Counted from the first letter of the stretch, positions 9,174 through 17,692 are shown. The stretch is DNA of 48,183 nt from Xanthobacteraceae bacterium (GCA_022844485.1 JALHLQ010000029.1:1-48183), one strand, 5' to 3'. The notes: generated from the sequence alone by a model not told the origin. Made by a program: numbers and translations.

Positions 9174-10091
9174 TCAAGAGCGGGACGGGCTGGGGCGCGG
9201 GCGGTCTGCGCCCCGCGCAAGCGGGTCCGAGCTGGGATCGCCAAGCTCAGCCGAGAGCGCGCGAGCGGCGCTGACGACCTCGTCGCGCATCAACGAGATG
9301 TGTTCTTCGGCGGCGCGCATGCTTGGCGCCGACGCGCTGAGCGCGCCGACGACAGCGCCGGCATGATCGCGGATCGCCGCGCCGACGCAAACGACGCCGG
9401 GCTGATACTCTTCGCGATCCAGCGAAAAGCCGTTGCGGCGAACATGCCGAAGCTCCTCGATCAATGTCGGTATGTCGGTGATGGTGTTTTCGGTGAACGG
9501 GGTCATGCCCTTCAATTCGAGCACGCGCCGCATCTCTTCTTCCGGCAGCCAGGCGAGCATGGCTTTGCCGGTTGCGGTGGCGTGGGGCGCGTCCGACTTT
9601 CCGACAGCCCCGGCCTCCGCGCGCACGGCATGACGCGCTTCGCGCTTGGCGAGCGTCACGATGTTGTCGCCTTGCAGCACGGCCAGGTGCACCGTTTCGC
9701 CCGTCGCCGAGTTGATGCGGTCGAGGAAGCGTTCGGCGCGGCGCGGCAGGTCGACCTGCCGCAAGCATGCGCTTCCGAGATGGAGGATGCGGCCGCCCAG
9801 CGCATAACTGCGCCGGCCCGGCACCTTCGCGACGTAACCCCACTTCAGCAGCGTCGCCAGGAGGTGATGACAGGTCGAGATATTCAGCTCGGTTCGGATC
9901 GACAGTTCCGTGAGGGTCGTCTCTCCGCCGGCCTCGGCGATGGCCTCGAGCAGCATCAGGGCGCGGTCGACGGACTGGATGCTGTTGCGCTCACCCGGGC
10001 CGCGTCCGCTCGGGGCCGGCGAGCCGTTCTCGCTTTCGGTCTGCGCGATGCTCGCCACGTCGGCTCCCATTGATCTGCCGCTATCAGCCAC
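9174..10091 (-). CDS. IclR-family transcriptional regulator
   Basis: A protein of up to 305 residues with an N-terminal winged helix-turn-helix (from about residue 38, SIQSVDRALMLLEAIAE, with LSIRTELNISTCHHLLATL as recognition region) and a C-terminal IclR effector-binding domain (HATATGKAMLAWLPEE through GVVCVGAAIRD). Family members usually repress or activate adjacent catabolic genes in response to a pathway metabolite. It is the first gene of the minus-strand operon, so it probably controls its own transcription and that of the hydroxylase/transporter genes. The frame opens with GTG at 10091; an ATG at 10070 is also possible because neither has a clear ribosome-binding site. A 17-bp palindrome lies 45 bp upstream. 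Confidence 0.9.
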   Translation of the reverse strand: MADSGRSMGADVASIAQTESENGSPAPSGRGPGERNSIQSVDRALMLLEAIAEAGGETTLTELSIRTELNISTCHHLLATLLKWGYVAKVPGRRSYALGGRILHLGSACLRQVDLPRRAERFLDRINSATGETVHLAVLQGDNIVTLAKREARHAVRAEAGAVGKSDAPHATATGKAMLAWLPEEEMRRVLELKGMTPFTENTITDIPTLIEELRHVRRNGFSLDREEYQPGVVCVGAAIRDHAGAVVGALSASAPSMRAAEEHISLMRDEVVSAARALSAELGDPSSDPLARGADRPRPSPSRS

Positions 10092-10135
10092 AAGGGAGCC
10101 TGCCGGTCAAGGATTCTTTGATAATGTGAATTCTT

Positions 10136-10152
10136 ATTTCATTAGATGAAAT
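10136..10152. promoter_or_regulatory. Perfect 7-bp inverted repeat, candidate IclR operator
   Basis: The sequence ATTTCAT-TAG-ATGAAAT is a perfect palindrome with a 3-nt spacer, in an AT-rich patch of an otherwise GC-rich 227-bp intergenic region between the divergent IclR and TAXI genes. Size and AT-rich half-sites resemble operators of IclR-family proteins, which bind short palindromes near their own promoters. The location suits control of both divergent units. The assignment is inferred from position and symmetry only. Confidence 0.45.
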
Positions 10153-10318
10153 TGCGGCAGACCCGAGGCGATATCGGGACGTGCCGCTCGGACGCAAAAC
10201 ACAGACGGCAGCTACGGATTTTTTTGCTCCGCGCCCCGCCCAGCCGCGAATGCCGCCACCCTCCGGACAACATTTGGCGCCACCGTCGGATCACAAGTTT
10301 AGGGTGTGAGGTGGAGAT

Positions 10319-11467
10319 ATGCGGCGAGTTGTGTTGGCCCTCGCGGCCGCGTTTGTGTGTGTCTGGGCAGGAACCCTGCCCTCGATGTCCCAAGTCGTTC
10401 CGAAATCCCTCCAGGACAGCAGCCCCGACGCTGCCATTCGAGAACGCAAGAACACCTGGACCATCGGCGTCGCGGGCGGCCTCATGGAAGGCACCTATAT
10501 GCGCTTCGCCGACGAGCTCGCCAAAGTGCTCGACGACGGGGACAATTTGCGGATCCTGCCCATCGTGAGTTTCGGCGGCGCCGGCAATCTCGAGGATCTA
10601 CTCTATCTCAAGGGCGTTGACATCGCCTTCACGCAATCGGACGTCTTCGAGTATTTCCGCTCGCAACGGCAAACGCCGAACCTCGACAAGCGCGTGCAGT
10701 ACATTGCGCGCTTCCCGCTATCCGAGGTTCACATCCTCGCGCGCAGCGAGATCAAAACGCTCGAGGACCTTCGGGGCAAGAAAGTGAGCTTCGGTCCCGC
10801 GGGCACGGCTGCAAGCCTCACCGGCAGCATCATCCTTCAGCGCTTCGGCATCGAAGTCGAGCAACTGCTGATCGATCAATCGACATCGATGCAGAAGCTG
10901 CGTTCGGGCGAAATCGCGGCACTGGTTCGCGTCGTTGCCAAACCGGTCGACGGCCTCGCGAAACTGCCGGCGAATTCGGGCCTGCACCTCCTGCCGATCC
11001 CGTTCACCAAACACGTGCAGGATCTCTACACGGTCAGCGAGTTCACGTCGCAGGACTACCCGACACTGGTGGCTCCGGGGCAGAGCGTCGACACGCTGGC
11101 CGTCCCTGCCGTGCTGGCCGTCTATAATTGGCCCCAGGGGACAGATCGCTATCGCCGGGTTGAGCGTTTTGTCGACCGGCTGTTCACGAACTGGAACAAG
11201 TTCCATTCGCCTCAATTCCATCCGAAGTGGAAGGACATCAACCTGGCGGCGACCGTCCCAGGCTGGACGCGCTTCCATCTCGCGGACCGGATGCTTCAGC
11301 GTGTTGCGGCAGCCGGTCAGGGCGACCCCGGGCTTCAGCGCGACTTCGACAGCTTCGTGGCGCGCGCCGAACGGCGCGGACAGCCCGTCAACCAGTCGGA
11401 TCGGGAAGCGCTCTTTCGTGAATTCCTGACCTGGCGCGAGCGGCAGGGCGCCACACGCCGGCAATAA
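10319..11467 (+). CDS. TAXI-family TRAP transporter substrate-binding protein
   Basis: A protein of 382 residues with an N-terminal signal peptide (hydrophobic residues 4-20, cleavage near PSMS|Q). The mature part begins with WTIGVAGGLMEGTYMRFADELA, the usual opening of TAXI (TRAP-associated extracytoplasmic immunogenic) binding proteins, and continues with FGGAGNLEDLLYLKGVDIAF and EDLRGKKVSFGPAGTAASLT, which form the ligand cleft. The start has GGTGGAG directly upstream. No DctM/DctQ-type membrane subunits lie beside it, so it is an orphan binding protein or works with a distant permease. It is divergent from the IclR-led operon and may be co-regulated through the shared upstream region. The last 80 residues are charged and longer than usual. 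Confidence 0.8.
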   Translation: MRRVVLALAAAFVCVWAGTLPSMSQVVPKSLQDSSPDAAIRERKNTWTIGVAGGLMEGTYMRFADELAKVLDDGDNLRILPIVSFGGAGNLEDLLYLKGVDIAFTQSDVFEYFRSQRQTPNLDKRVQYIARFPLSEVHILARSEIKTLEDLRGKKVSFGPAGTAASLTGSIILQRFGIEVEQLLIDQSTSMQKLRSGEIAALVRVVAKPVDGLAKLPANSGLHLLPIPFTKHVQDLYTVSEFTSQDYPTLVAPGQSVDTLAVPAVLAVYNWPQGTDRYRRVERFVDRLFTNWNKFHSPQFHPKWKDINLAATVPGWTRFHLADRMLQRVAAAGQGDPGLQRDFDSFVARAERRGQPVNQSDREALFREFLTWRERQGATRRQ

Positions 11468-11492
11468 CGGCGGCGACCGATGCGTGGTTTCG

Positions 11493-11518
11493 TCCGGCCG
11501 CCCGATCAGGCGGCCGGA
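11493..11518. terminator. Strong GC-rich hairpin between convergent genes
   Basis: TCCGGCCGCC and GGCGGCCGGA form a perfect 10-bp stem around the 6-nt loop CGATCA, 25 bp after the TAXI gene stop and 24 bp before the LysR stop on the other strand. The run after the stem is only weakly T-rich, so it is a probable but not textbook terminator that could serve both directions. Confidence 0.5.
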
Positions 11519-11541
11519 TTCGTTCGGCTTGGGCCAATGGG

Positions 11542-12462
11542 TCAGTTCGCGTCGACAACAACCGGAGTTTGGGCTGCGTAAGCCTCGATATGACCCGCGA
11601 GCAGCGCTGCCGCCGGTCCGAGCGGGTCTCCCTTTCGCCGCAGCAGGTAGATCTTTCGTTCCACAACCGGATCGATGAGCGGTCTTCTCACCAGGTGCGG
11701 GTGCCCGCCGCGGGGCCAGGCCAGTGACGGGAGTGTCGCAATTCCGATCCCGGACTCCACCAGCGCCAGAACGGTCCCGGGATTGGCGGCCCAGTATCTC
11801 ACGTCCATGGGTTGTCCGGCCCGTTCCACGGCCGGCTCCAACTGCCGCCAAATGCCGGCGGAGCGCGGCATGGCCACCATGGGCAAGCCCGCGAGTTCCC
11901 GCCATTGCACCGCTGTCTGGGCCGCGAGCGGATGGTCCTCGCGGCAGACAAGCACAAACCGGTCGGTCAACAGCGACTTTGCATCGAGCTCGGAGTCGAC
12001 CTCCGTCACGTTGGACAGACCGAAATCGACAAGCCCAGCGCGGACGCTTTGGGCCACTTCATCGGCCTTGTTCTCCCGCAAGTCGACGACAAGGCCCGGT
12101 TGCTCGCGGGAGAACTGGGCAAGGACGGCTGGGAAGAATCCGACAGCGACAGACTGCAGCGAGGACACGGTCACTTGGCCTTGCCGGCCCGAGGCCAGAT
12201 CGTCGAGATTGGCGCGCGCAGCCTGGTAGGCATTCACGACGCGTTCCGCCGCAGGCAGAAACTGCTTGCCGAGAGGCGTCAGCGTGACCGGGCGGGTTGA
12301 GCGGTCAAAAAGCTGTGCTCCGTAGTCGAGTTCCAGATCTCGCACCGCTTGGCTGAGCGCAGGTTGTGTGACGCCGAGTTCGTCCGCCGCCCCCCCGAAG
12401 CTGCCGAGGCGCGCCGCTGAAACGAAAACCTCGATCTGCCGGAGGGTCAGTTTCTTAAGCAT
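11542..12462 (-). CDS. LysR-family transcriptional regulator
   Basis: A protein of 306 residues with the N-terminal LysR winged helix (residues about 5-63: LRQIEVFVSAARLGSFGGAA, TQPALSQAVRDLE, LFDRSTRPVTLTPLG) and a type 2 periplasmic-binding-like effector domain from about residue 92. It regulates transcription in response to a small-molecule co-inducer, commonly for a divergent gene. The divergent neighbour here is the L,D-transpeptidase, 223 bp away; a link is not obvious. Upstream of the start codon there is no clear ribosome-binding site, and the AT-rich ATAGGTTATACTAT overlaps the start, so the message may be leaderless or the start a little off. Confidence 0.92.
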   Translation of the reverse strand: MLKKLTLRQIEVFVSAARLGSFGGAADELGVTQPALSQAVRDLELDYGAQLFDRSTRPVTLTPLGKQFLPAAERVVNAYQAARANLDDLASGRQGQVTVSSLQSVAVGFFPAVLAQFSREQPGLVVDLRENKADEVAQSVRAGLVDFGLSNVTEVDSELDAKSLLTDRFVLVCREDHPLAAQTAVQWRELAGLPMVAMPRSAGIWRQLEPAVERAGQPMDVRYWAANPGTVLALVESGIGIATLPSLAWPRGGHPHLVRRPLIDPVVERKIYLLRRKGDPLGPAAALLAGHIEAYAAQTPVVVDAN

Positions 12463-12685
12463 AGGTTATACTATCTCTGAGAGAGCGGCCTGTAACGGGT
12501 TGCCCGTCCGCCGACAATTAGCCTTTCGGCTCGCTCGCGGCCGCAAAACACAATCTGCGTCTTCGCCGCCACGCGGCGGGCCCAATCCTGTCCTGCGATC
12601 GCCTTGTTCCTGGGCAAGTGTCCGATGCAACGAATTTGTAAACGCTGGCGTTCTAAGAAGGGTGGATACCCAGAGGTGCAACAGA

Positions 12686-13675
12686 ATGTGCGGGCGTCGC
12701 TTGGCCGTTTGCCTTTTGCTACTTGTTTCGAGCGGTTCGCTGATCAGCAGCGCGCAGGCCCAGCATTCCGGCTCAGCACCGTACCGTGGCGGACCGGCAG
12801 CGGACCCCTACGACCAAGAGTTTCTCGAAACTCCGCCTGGCACGAGACCGGGCTGGGCTCGCCGGGGCTATCAGGGGCCCTATCCTCTTGACGAGGAGCA
12901 GGCGCGGCGCGCGCCGGACCCACGCGAGTCGCGGTTCGGGTTCGGTCCCTTCGAGGAGCCTACCAGGATGCGACCGCCCGGCATTGTGCCCGGGCGCCCA
13001 CGCGGAATGCCTGAGGATTACACGGGTTCCATTCGTTCGCGCGGCGACCGCGACTTCGGAACACCCGGGTACGAAAGTCCGCCCGCACCGGGCCAGAACC
13101 CGGGCGCTCCGCTGAACCTTGATCCCGAGCAGCGTTCCCGCGTGGCTGCGCTGCCGCCGGACTATCAGGCCGAGGAGGGTCCGGCGGAGATTTCCGCGCA
13201 TCTGCGCCGACAACTCGTGCGGTATCATGGGAGAGAACCAGCCGGCACGATCGTGATCGATACGCCGAATACCTTCCTCTATTTCGTGCTCGGAAACGGC
13301 CAGGCGATCCGCTACGGCATCGGCGTCGGGCGCGAGGGTTTCACCTGGGCCGGGGCAGAAAAAGTCTCGCGCATGGCGGAGTGGCCGGACTGGCATCCGC
13401 CCGCAGACATGCTCGAGCGGCAGCCCTATCTGCCACGCTTCATGGCCGGCGGACCGGGCAATCCACTCGGGGCGCGCGCGCTCTATCTCGGAAAAACCCT
13501 CTACCGCATCCACGGGACCAACCAGCCGTCCACCATCGGGCAGTTCGTCTCGTCCGGCTGCATTCGCCTCCTCAATGAGGACATCGAGGATCTCTACGGG
13601 CGCGTCACGGTCGGAACGCGCGTCGTCGTGCTGCCCGATCAGGGTCAACGGTCCTCAGGCATACGCGCCCGTTGA
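12686..13675 (+). CDS. Exported L,D-transpeptidase (YkuD domain)
   Basis: A protein of 329 residues: signal peptide (1-26, ending SAQAQ), a low-complexity linker of about 130 residues rich in Pro, Arg, Gly and Glu, then a YkuD catalytic domain from about 165 to 320. The active-site signature is complete: His276 in HGTNQP and Cys292 in SSGCIRL. Such enzymes make 3-3 peptidoglycan cross-links or attach proteins to peptidoglycan in the periplasm. I placed the start at 12686 (MCGRRLAVCLLLL) because it gives a proper signal peptide and has AGAGG about 10 nt upstream; the frame is open well before this but not as coding sequence. Insertions between the beta strands (AEWPDWHPPADMLERQPYLP) are common in alphaproteobacterial members. 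Confidence 0.92.
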   Translation: MCGRRLAVCLLLLVSSGSLISSAQAQHSGSAPYRGGPAADPYDQEFLETPPGTRPGWARRGYQGPYPLDEEQARRAPDPRESRFGFGPFEEPTRMRPPGIVPGRPRGMPEDYTGSIRSRGDRDFGTPGYESPPAPGQNPGAPLNLDPEQRSRVAALPPDYQAEEGPAEISAHLRRQLVRYHGREPAGTIVIDTPNTFLYFVLGNGQAIRYGIGVGREGFTWAGAEKVSRMAEWPDWHPPADMLERQPYLPRFMAGGPGNPLGARALYLGKTLYRIHGTNQPSTIGQFVSSGCIRLLNEDIEDLYGRVTVGTRVVVLPDQGQRSSGIRAR

Positions 13676-13688
13676 AGTCGCAAGCGCG

Positions 13689-14444
13689 TCAGTCCACCTT
13701 TGTTTCGTCGCGATACATGACCTTGTGGCGGGTTTCGCGCACCCACTCGTCGATCTGTTCAATGGTCATGTGGTTCGCCGGGTCGAACCGATCGTAGCTG
13801 ACGATCTGCGACAGCGTTTTCTTCCAGCGCTTGTAGGGCGCCTTCGCCGGCACGCCGAACAGCATGATGTCGACGATCGCAAGATCATCGGGAATGCCGA
13901 GCAGCGGCCGCATGGCCGCCTGCGCCTCTTCTTGACCGATCGCGGTCACCCACCAGACCTGATATCCGAGCGCGGCGGCCGCCAGATGCGCCGACATGGT
14001 CGCGGCGGCTACACTTTGCAAGAGAATCCGCTCGGCGTTCTCCTGGTACTTCTTGTCGAGGTCGGAGCCGTCGAGCAGCACCGGAAACGCGCGCATGAAG
14101 CGGAAATCGGCGACCACGACGATGAAGCCGGGCGCTGTTTCCAGGCCGCGATAGTTGGGCGTCGGAAATTTCATCTTCAGCTTGGCCCGCCGGCGCTGCT
14201 CTTCGACGAAATAGTCGGCGATGCGCCGCTTCACGTCGGGATCGGTGACGACGAGGAAATGCCACGGCTGCGCATTGGCGCCCGAGGGCGCGTGCCGCGC
14301 CGCCTCCAAGACCATTTCGATGTGTTCGCGGGGCACCGCGATGTCGGGACGAAACTGGCGGGACGTCATGCGGTTGCGCATCACATCCATCAGCGCGTCG
14401 TACCGCGCGATGTTCGGAATGAAATTCCCGGGCTGCTCGTTCAT
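13689..14444 (-). CDS. Nitroreductase-family flavoprotein
   Basis: A protein of 251 residues. The family's FMN-contacting segments are seen: RMTSRQFRPDIAVPREHIE, AARHAPSGANAQPWHFLVVTD, and a later ALGYQVWWVTAI near the dimer interface. These enzymes reduce nitroaromatics, quinones or related substrates using NAD(P)H. The ATG at 14444 has AGGAG about 6 nt upstream. It lies 55 bp after the AhpD-like gene on the same strand, suggesting a two-gene unit, and converges on the L,D-transpeptidase with a 13-bp gap. Substrate unknown; the long N-terminal lead resembles the larger BluB/nitroreductase-like subgroup but not enough to assign a role. Confidence 0.85.
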   Translation of the reverse strand: MNEQPGNFIPNIARYDALMDVMRNRMTSRQFRPDIAVPREHIEMVLEAARHAPSGANAQPWHFLVVTDPDVKRRIADYFVEEQRRRAKLKMKFPTPNYRGLETAPGFIVVVADFRFMRAFPVLLDGSDLDKKYQENAERILLQSVAAATMSAHLAAAALGYQVWWVTAIGQEEAQAAMRPLLGIPDDLAIVDIMLFGVPAKAPYKRWKKTLSQIVSYDRFDPANHMTIEQIDEWVRETRHKVMYRDETKVD

Positions 14445-14499
14445 GGCGCTCTCCTCGCACGCTGAATAAGACGCCTCGTTGCAGGGGAAGGCAACGGAT

Positions 14500-14814
14500 C
14501 TAGTCCCCGACGATGTCGTCGATCCAGGTGAGAGCCTTCACCGCCGTGGGCAGGCCCAGGGTCGGAATGGCGAGCAGCATCACATGGCGAATGTCGTCGG
14601 CGCCGATTCCTTCTTCGACCGCGCGGCGGACATGCGAGTGGACGGCTCCTTCCGAATCCGCACCGATCGCAAGCGCGATCTTGACGAGCCGGCGTGTCTT
14701 CGGATCGAGGGGACCGCCCTCCGCAACCGCGGCTCCAAGCTTTTCATAGGCGCTCCACACCGCGGGGTGCCGGCTTGCAAGCCGCGCGGCTCCTGCTGGC
14801 AGATTTCGTTCCAT
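14500..14814 (-). CDS. Carboxymuconolactone decarboxylase/AhpD-like protein
   Basis: A small protein of 104 residues with the AhpD-like helical fold: LDPKTRRLVKIALAIGADSEGAVHSHVRRAVEEGI matches the core CMD helices, followed by DIRHVMLLAIPTLGLPTAV. The position where AhpD peroxidase members have a CxxC pair is here AVHSH, with no cysteine in the whole protein, so it is not a thiol peroxidase of the AhpD kind. I placed the start at 14814 because AGGAAG is 4-5 nt upstream; an in-frame Met at 14826 precedes that site. It is followed by the nitroreductase gene, probably in one transcript. Confidence 0.75.
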   Translation of the reverse strand: MERNLPAGAARLASRHPAVWSAYEKLGAAVAEGGPLDPKTRRLVKIALAIGADSEGAVHSHVRRAVEEGIGADDIRHVMLLAIPTLGLPTAVKALTWIDDIVGD

Positions 14815-15182
14815 TCGCTTCCTCATTCATTGAAAGTGCGTCCGTGGGGGGCTATCCGAATGACGCATTTTGGCCCCGGCGTCGAGCAGGCTGACGCGCT
14901 TTGTGCCCCGGGCGAGTGGACCCCGGAGTTGATCCGGGGGGAAGGAGACCCGGGATCCAGGACCAAGCATTCGGAATGCAAGGGTCGCTTCGCGCGGTTT
15001 TTGTGCTGGGCCCCGGCTCGCGTTCGCGCTGCGCGCTCACTTCGGCCGGGGAACGCTGACTCGCGACCCGCTCCGCGCTCGCTTCGGCCCTTCCTTGTCC
15101 TGCGGGTGTGCTGCTATTGACGCCGATCAAACCTGCAGAGCGACTGTAGGCCTATGAAGAACGGTGGAATTCGGAGGGTCCC
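14815..15182. repeat. Gene-free GC-rich intergenic tract with hairpins
   Basis: No convincing coding frame is present between the AhpD-like and CBS genes, which diverge. The tract contains a perfect hairpin CCCCGGA-GTTGA-TCCGGGG at 14921-14939, then ACCCGGGATCCAGGACC, GGGCCCCGGCTCGCG and TTCGGCCGGGGAACG. Blocks of this appearance (alternating CCCGG/CCGGG and GCGCTCGC runs) are what I remember as dispersed intergenic repeats in Bradyrhizobium relatives. The promoter and GGAGG site of the CBS gene are at its right end. Other copies were not found in the window, so repeat status rests on memory and on its internal symmetry. Confidence 0.4.
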
Positions 15183-15869
15183 ATGCATGCTGCTGACGTG
15201 ATGGTCACCGAGGTCGTTACGGTCACGCCGGAAACAACGGTGACGGAGGTCGCGGACATTCTACTGCAGAATCGGATCAGCGGCGTGCCGGTGGTCGACA
15301 AAGGCCGGCTCGTCGGCATCATCAGCGAAGGCGATCTGCTCAGACGAACGGAAGCCAATACGCAGCGGCGGCGGTCGTGGTGGCTCGAAATGCTGGTCGG
15401 CGGGGACCGGCTCGCGTCCGAGTACATCAAATCGCACGGGCGGAAGGTGGCTGACGTGATGACGCGCGATGTCGTCACGGCGAGCGAAGACACTCAGCTG
15501 TCGGAGATCGCCGACATCCTCGAGCGCCACCACATCAAGCGTCTTCCCATCATGCGCCAGGGAGCGCTCGTTGGGATCATCAGCCGCGCCAATCTCCTGC
15601 AGGCGTTCGCCAGCATGCGCAGCCAAGCGCAGCCCTCGCCAAAAGACGACCAGTCGGTCCGCCAACAGGTGCTGGCGCGGATCAAAGCGGCTCCCTGGGG
15701 CAAGCCCTGGGGGATCAATGTGACCGTTCGAGACGGCGTGGTCGACCTTTGGGGCGGGGTGCTCAGCCAGGAGCAGAAAGACGCATTCCGGATTGCGGCA
15801 GAAAGCACTCCGGGCGTGCGCGAGGTCAAAGATAACCTGGTCGTCCAAACCTATCAGGCTGGATTGTAA
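15183..15869 (+). CDS. CBS-domain pair protein with C-terminal BON domain
   Basis: A protein of 228 residues. Two CBS motifs occupy about residues 7-60 (ISGVPVVDKGRLVGIISEGDLL) and 92-146 (HIKRLPIMRQGALVGIISRANLL), separated by a 30-residue linker; a BON domain covers about 155-225 (INVTVRDGVVDLWGGVLSQE, then STPGVREVKDNL). CBS pairs bind adenine nucleotides and act as energy or ionic-strength sensors; BON domains are usually found in envelope or phospholipid-associated proteins. No signal peptide is visible, so this one is likely cytoplasmic. GGAGG lies 6 nt before the start. It has no same-strand partner within 500 bp, so it is probably monocistronic. The CBS-CBS-BON arrangement is common in alphaproteobacteria and often stress-induced. 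Confidence 0.9.
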   Translation: MHAADVMVTEVVTVTPETTVTEVADILLQNRISGVPVVDKGRLVGIISEGDLLRRTEANTQRRRSWWLEMLVGGDRLASEYIKSHGRKVADVMTRDVVTASEDTQLSEIADILERHHIKRLPIMRQGALVGIISRANLLQAFASMRSQAQPSPKDDQSVRQQVLARIKAAPWGKPWGINVTVRDGVVDLWGGVLSQEQKDAFRIAAESTPGVREVKDNLVVQTYQAGL

Positions 15870-16417
15870 CGATCGCTCCTCTTGCCAATACTTCGGAACG
15901 CTTGGCGCGCTTGATCGCGGCCGACCGGAAGACCCCAACTATTCTGTCGTGCCACGCTTTTGCCGTTCAGCGTTTCCGGTTTGGGCCCACCGGAACGCGC
16001 GGTTTGTCGGCCTCACCCGAGTAGTAATCGCGGCTACTTGCATGGCCAAGTCTTGTACTTGTCTCGAAAGCACTTCGCGTTACTGGCCTCCTGTCAAGAA
16101 AAGGCCCTACTGACGACACATTCCAGTTAGAAGGTAGCATCGCTTCTGCGAGCGTTGCGAGGGTGGCAGCATCGCATGGGGCGAGGGTGACTGCGCGCTT
16201 CGGCGTGCGGATGTCGGGGGAATCGTGGCGCCGCTTCGCCACCACGGAACGTCGCTTGATTTTGCGTTCGCTCCTTCGCTGGCATCGGCGCCGCCAACCT
16301 TCCGATCCGACCCGGTGAATTCCGTTCTCGCGCCTGAGCCGCTTCTCGGCGCGGCCGACGGAGGAACTGGCCGGATCGGCTGATGTGAAACAGTTGTGTG
16401 CTTGGGGAGGCGATCCC
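15870..16417. other. Intergenic stretch without a supported gene
   Basis: About 550 bp with several short frames on both strands but none with a ribosome-binding site, a recognisable motif or good codon use. I see no T-tracted hairpin, RNA gene or repeat. The right end carries GGGGAGG at 16404-16410, the ribosome-binding site of the next gene. Confidence 0.6.
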
Positions 16418-17692
16418 GTGAGTAGTCCTTCGGATCGGTCGTTTGGTTCGGACGAGTTTTCGCTTTATGCGCCCAAATGGGCCCGCGACAGCGAAAATAC
16501 GGAACAGCGGCCCACGAGCGAAAATCCTGAAGAAGAACCGTCAACGGCAGCGCAAGCCGATCCGCCGATTTCGCAGCCAATCCCGCCTCGCGAACGCGAA
16601 GGCGGACGATTGCCGCGCGCGGAGGGCCTCGTGATCGACCGCTTCCGGGTCCCTCGCTCGCTCAATCCCGGCACGATTCCGGAGCCGCTGCCGGATGTGA
16701 ATGCGCGCTCTCCGCTTGCTGTTTGGGGGCGTATGGCCGCCGCTTTCGGCGTCGCCGCCGTCATCGCCGTGGTCGTGGTCGGAAACACATCCATCTGGAC
16801 TTCGGAGCCGAAACCGGAGCCCAAGACGGAAGCGAAATCCGACAATCCGTCCTTCTCGACGCGCTTTGCCGGCCAAACAGCGAGGCCCGCGGAGCCGACG
16901 CAAGCTCCAATCCAGATTGCAGTGAACGCCCCGGCCGCCCGCAACGCCGGAGAGGCCGCAGAACTTGGGCTCTCCGTGCGCGGAAATAGCGACGGGAGCG
17001 CCGTCGTCATCCTGGGAATGCCCGCGGGGACAACACTCTCCGCCGGCTATCCCTACGGATCGGGCGGATGGCGTGTTCCTGCCAGAGAGGCCGCACAGGT
17101 GCAGGTCTACCCGCCCCGCGGCTTCCTCGGTGCGATGGACCTGGCACTCGAACTGCGCCAGGCAAACGATGCGGTGGCGGACAAGAAGTCCGTGCGGCTG
17201 CAATGGAATGCGCCAAAGCCCGCGGAAACGGTCATGGTCGCTGCCCCGGCGGCGCTGCCGCCTTCTCCGCCGCCGGCCCCGCCCATGGCCGCAGCCCCGC
17301 AGCCTGTTCCTCCTCCGGTTCCTGTTCCTGCTCCGCCGGTCGCATCCACTCAACCCGCCGCACCGCCTGCCGCTGCGGCTCCTGCCGCGGCCCCGAAAAG
17401 GCTGCTGGACCGCGAGGAGATCGCCTTTATGATCAGACGCGGCGAAGAGTATCTGTCGACCGGCGATCTTGCCGCCGCGCGGCTGGTGCTGCGGCGCGCG
17501 GCCGAAGCGCACGACGCGCGCGCGGCCTTCGCCCTTGCCTCGACTTACGATCCGCACGTTCTCGAACGGCTCGGCGTGCACGGCTTGAAACCCGACATCG
17601 GGATGGCGCGCAGCTGGTACGAACGCGCGCGCGAATACGGCTCGGCCGAGGCGCCGCGGCGGCTGGAGATGCTCGCGAGCCGCGAGCGGTAA
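16418..17692 (+). CDS. Bitopic membrane protein with proline-rich linker and Sel1-like C-terminal tail
   Basis: A protein of 424 residues. An N-terminal cytoplasmic part rich in charged residues and proline runs to about residue 100; one transmembrane helix follows (AAAFGVAAVIAVVVVGN, about 107-123). A periplasmic region comes next, including a beta-rich segment (AELGLSVRGNSDGSAVVILG) and a long Pro/Ala/Val tract (PPSPPPAPPMAAAPQPVPPP and beyond). The last 95 residues are helical with a Sel1/TPR-like pair (RGEEYLSTGDLAAARLVLRR, then IGMARSWYERAREYGSAEA). I chose GTG at 16418 because a GGGGAGG site is 7 nt upstream. It is convergent with the next gene, 6 bp apart. No specific function is recognised; the layout suggests an envelope scaffold or peptidoglycan-spanning protein. 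Confidence 0.75.
   Translation: MSSPSDRSFGSDEFSLYAPKWARDSENTEQRPTSENPEEEPSTAAQADPPISQPIPPREREGGRLPRAEGLVIDRFRVPRSLNPGTIPEPLPDVNARSPLAVWGRMAAAFGVAAVIAVVVVGNTSIWTSEPKPEPKTEAKSDNPSFSTRFAGQTARPAEPTQAPIQIAVNAPAARNAGEAAELGLSVRGNSDGSAVVILGMPAGTTLSAGYPYGSGGWRVPAREAAQVQVYPPRGFLGAMDLALELRQANDAVADKKSVRLQWNAPKPAETVMVAAPAALPPSPPPAPPMAAAPQPVPPPVPVPAPPVASTQPAAPPAAAAPAAAPKRLLDREEIAFMIRRGEEYLSTGDLAAARLVLRRAAEAHDARAAFALASTYDPHVLERLGVHGLKPDIGMARSWYERAREYGSAEAPRRLEMLASRER

Noticed and set aside
12461..12474. ATAGGTTATACTAT as a LysR box
   Set aside because: Arms are only 4 bp and it overlaps the LysR start codon, too weak to claim as an operator.
15967..16580. Short minus-strand frames in the gap before the Sel1-like membrane protein
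   Set aside because: They overlap the real plus-strand gene or lack start signals and recognisable sequence.
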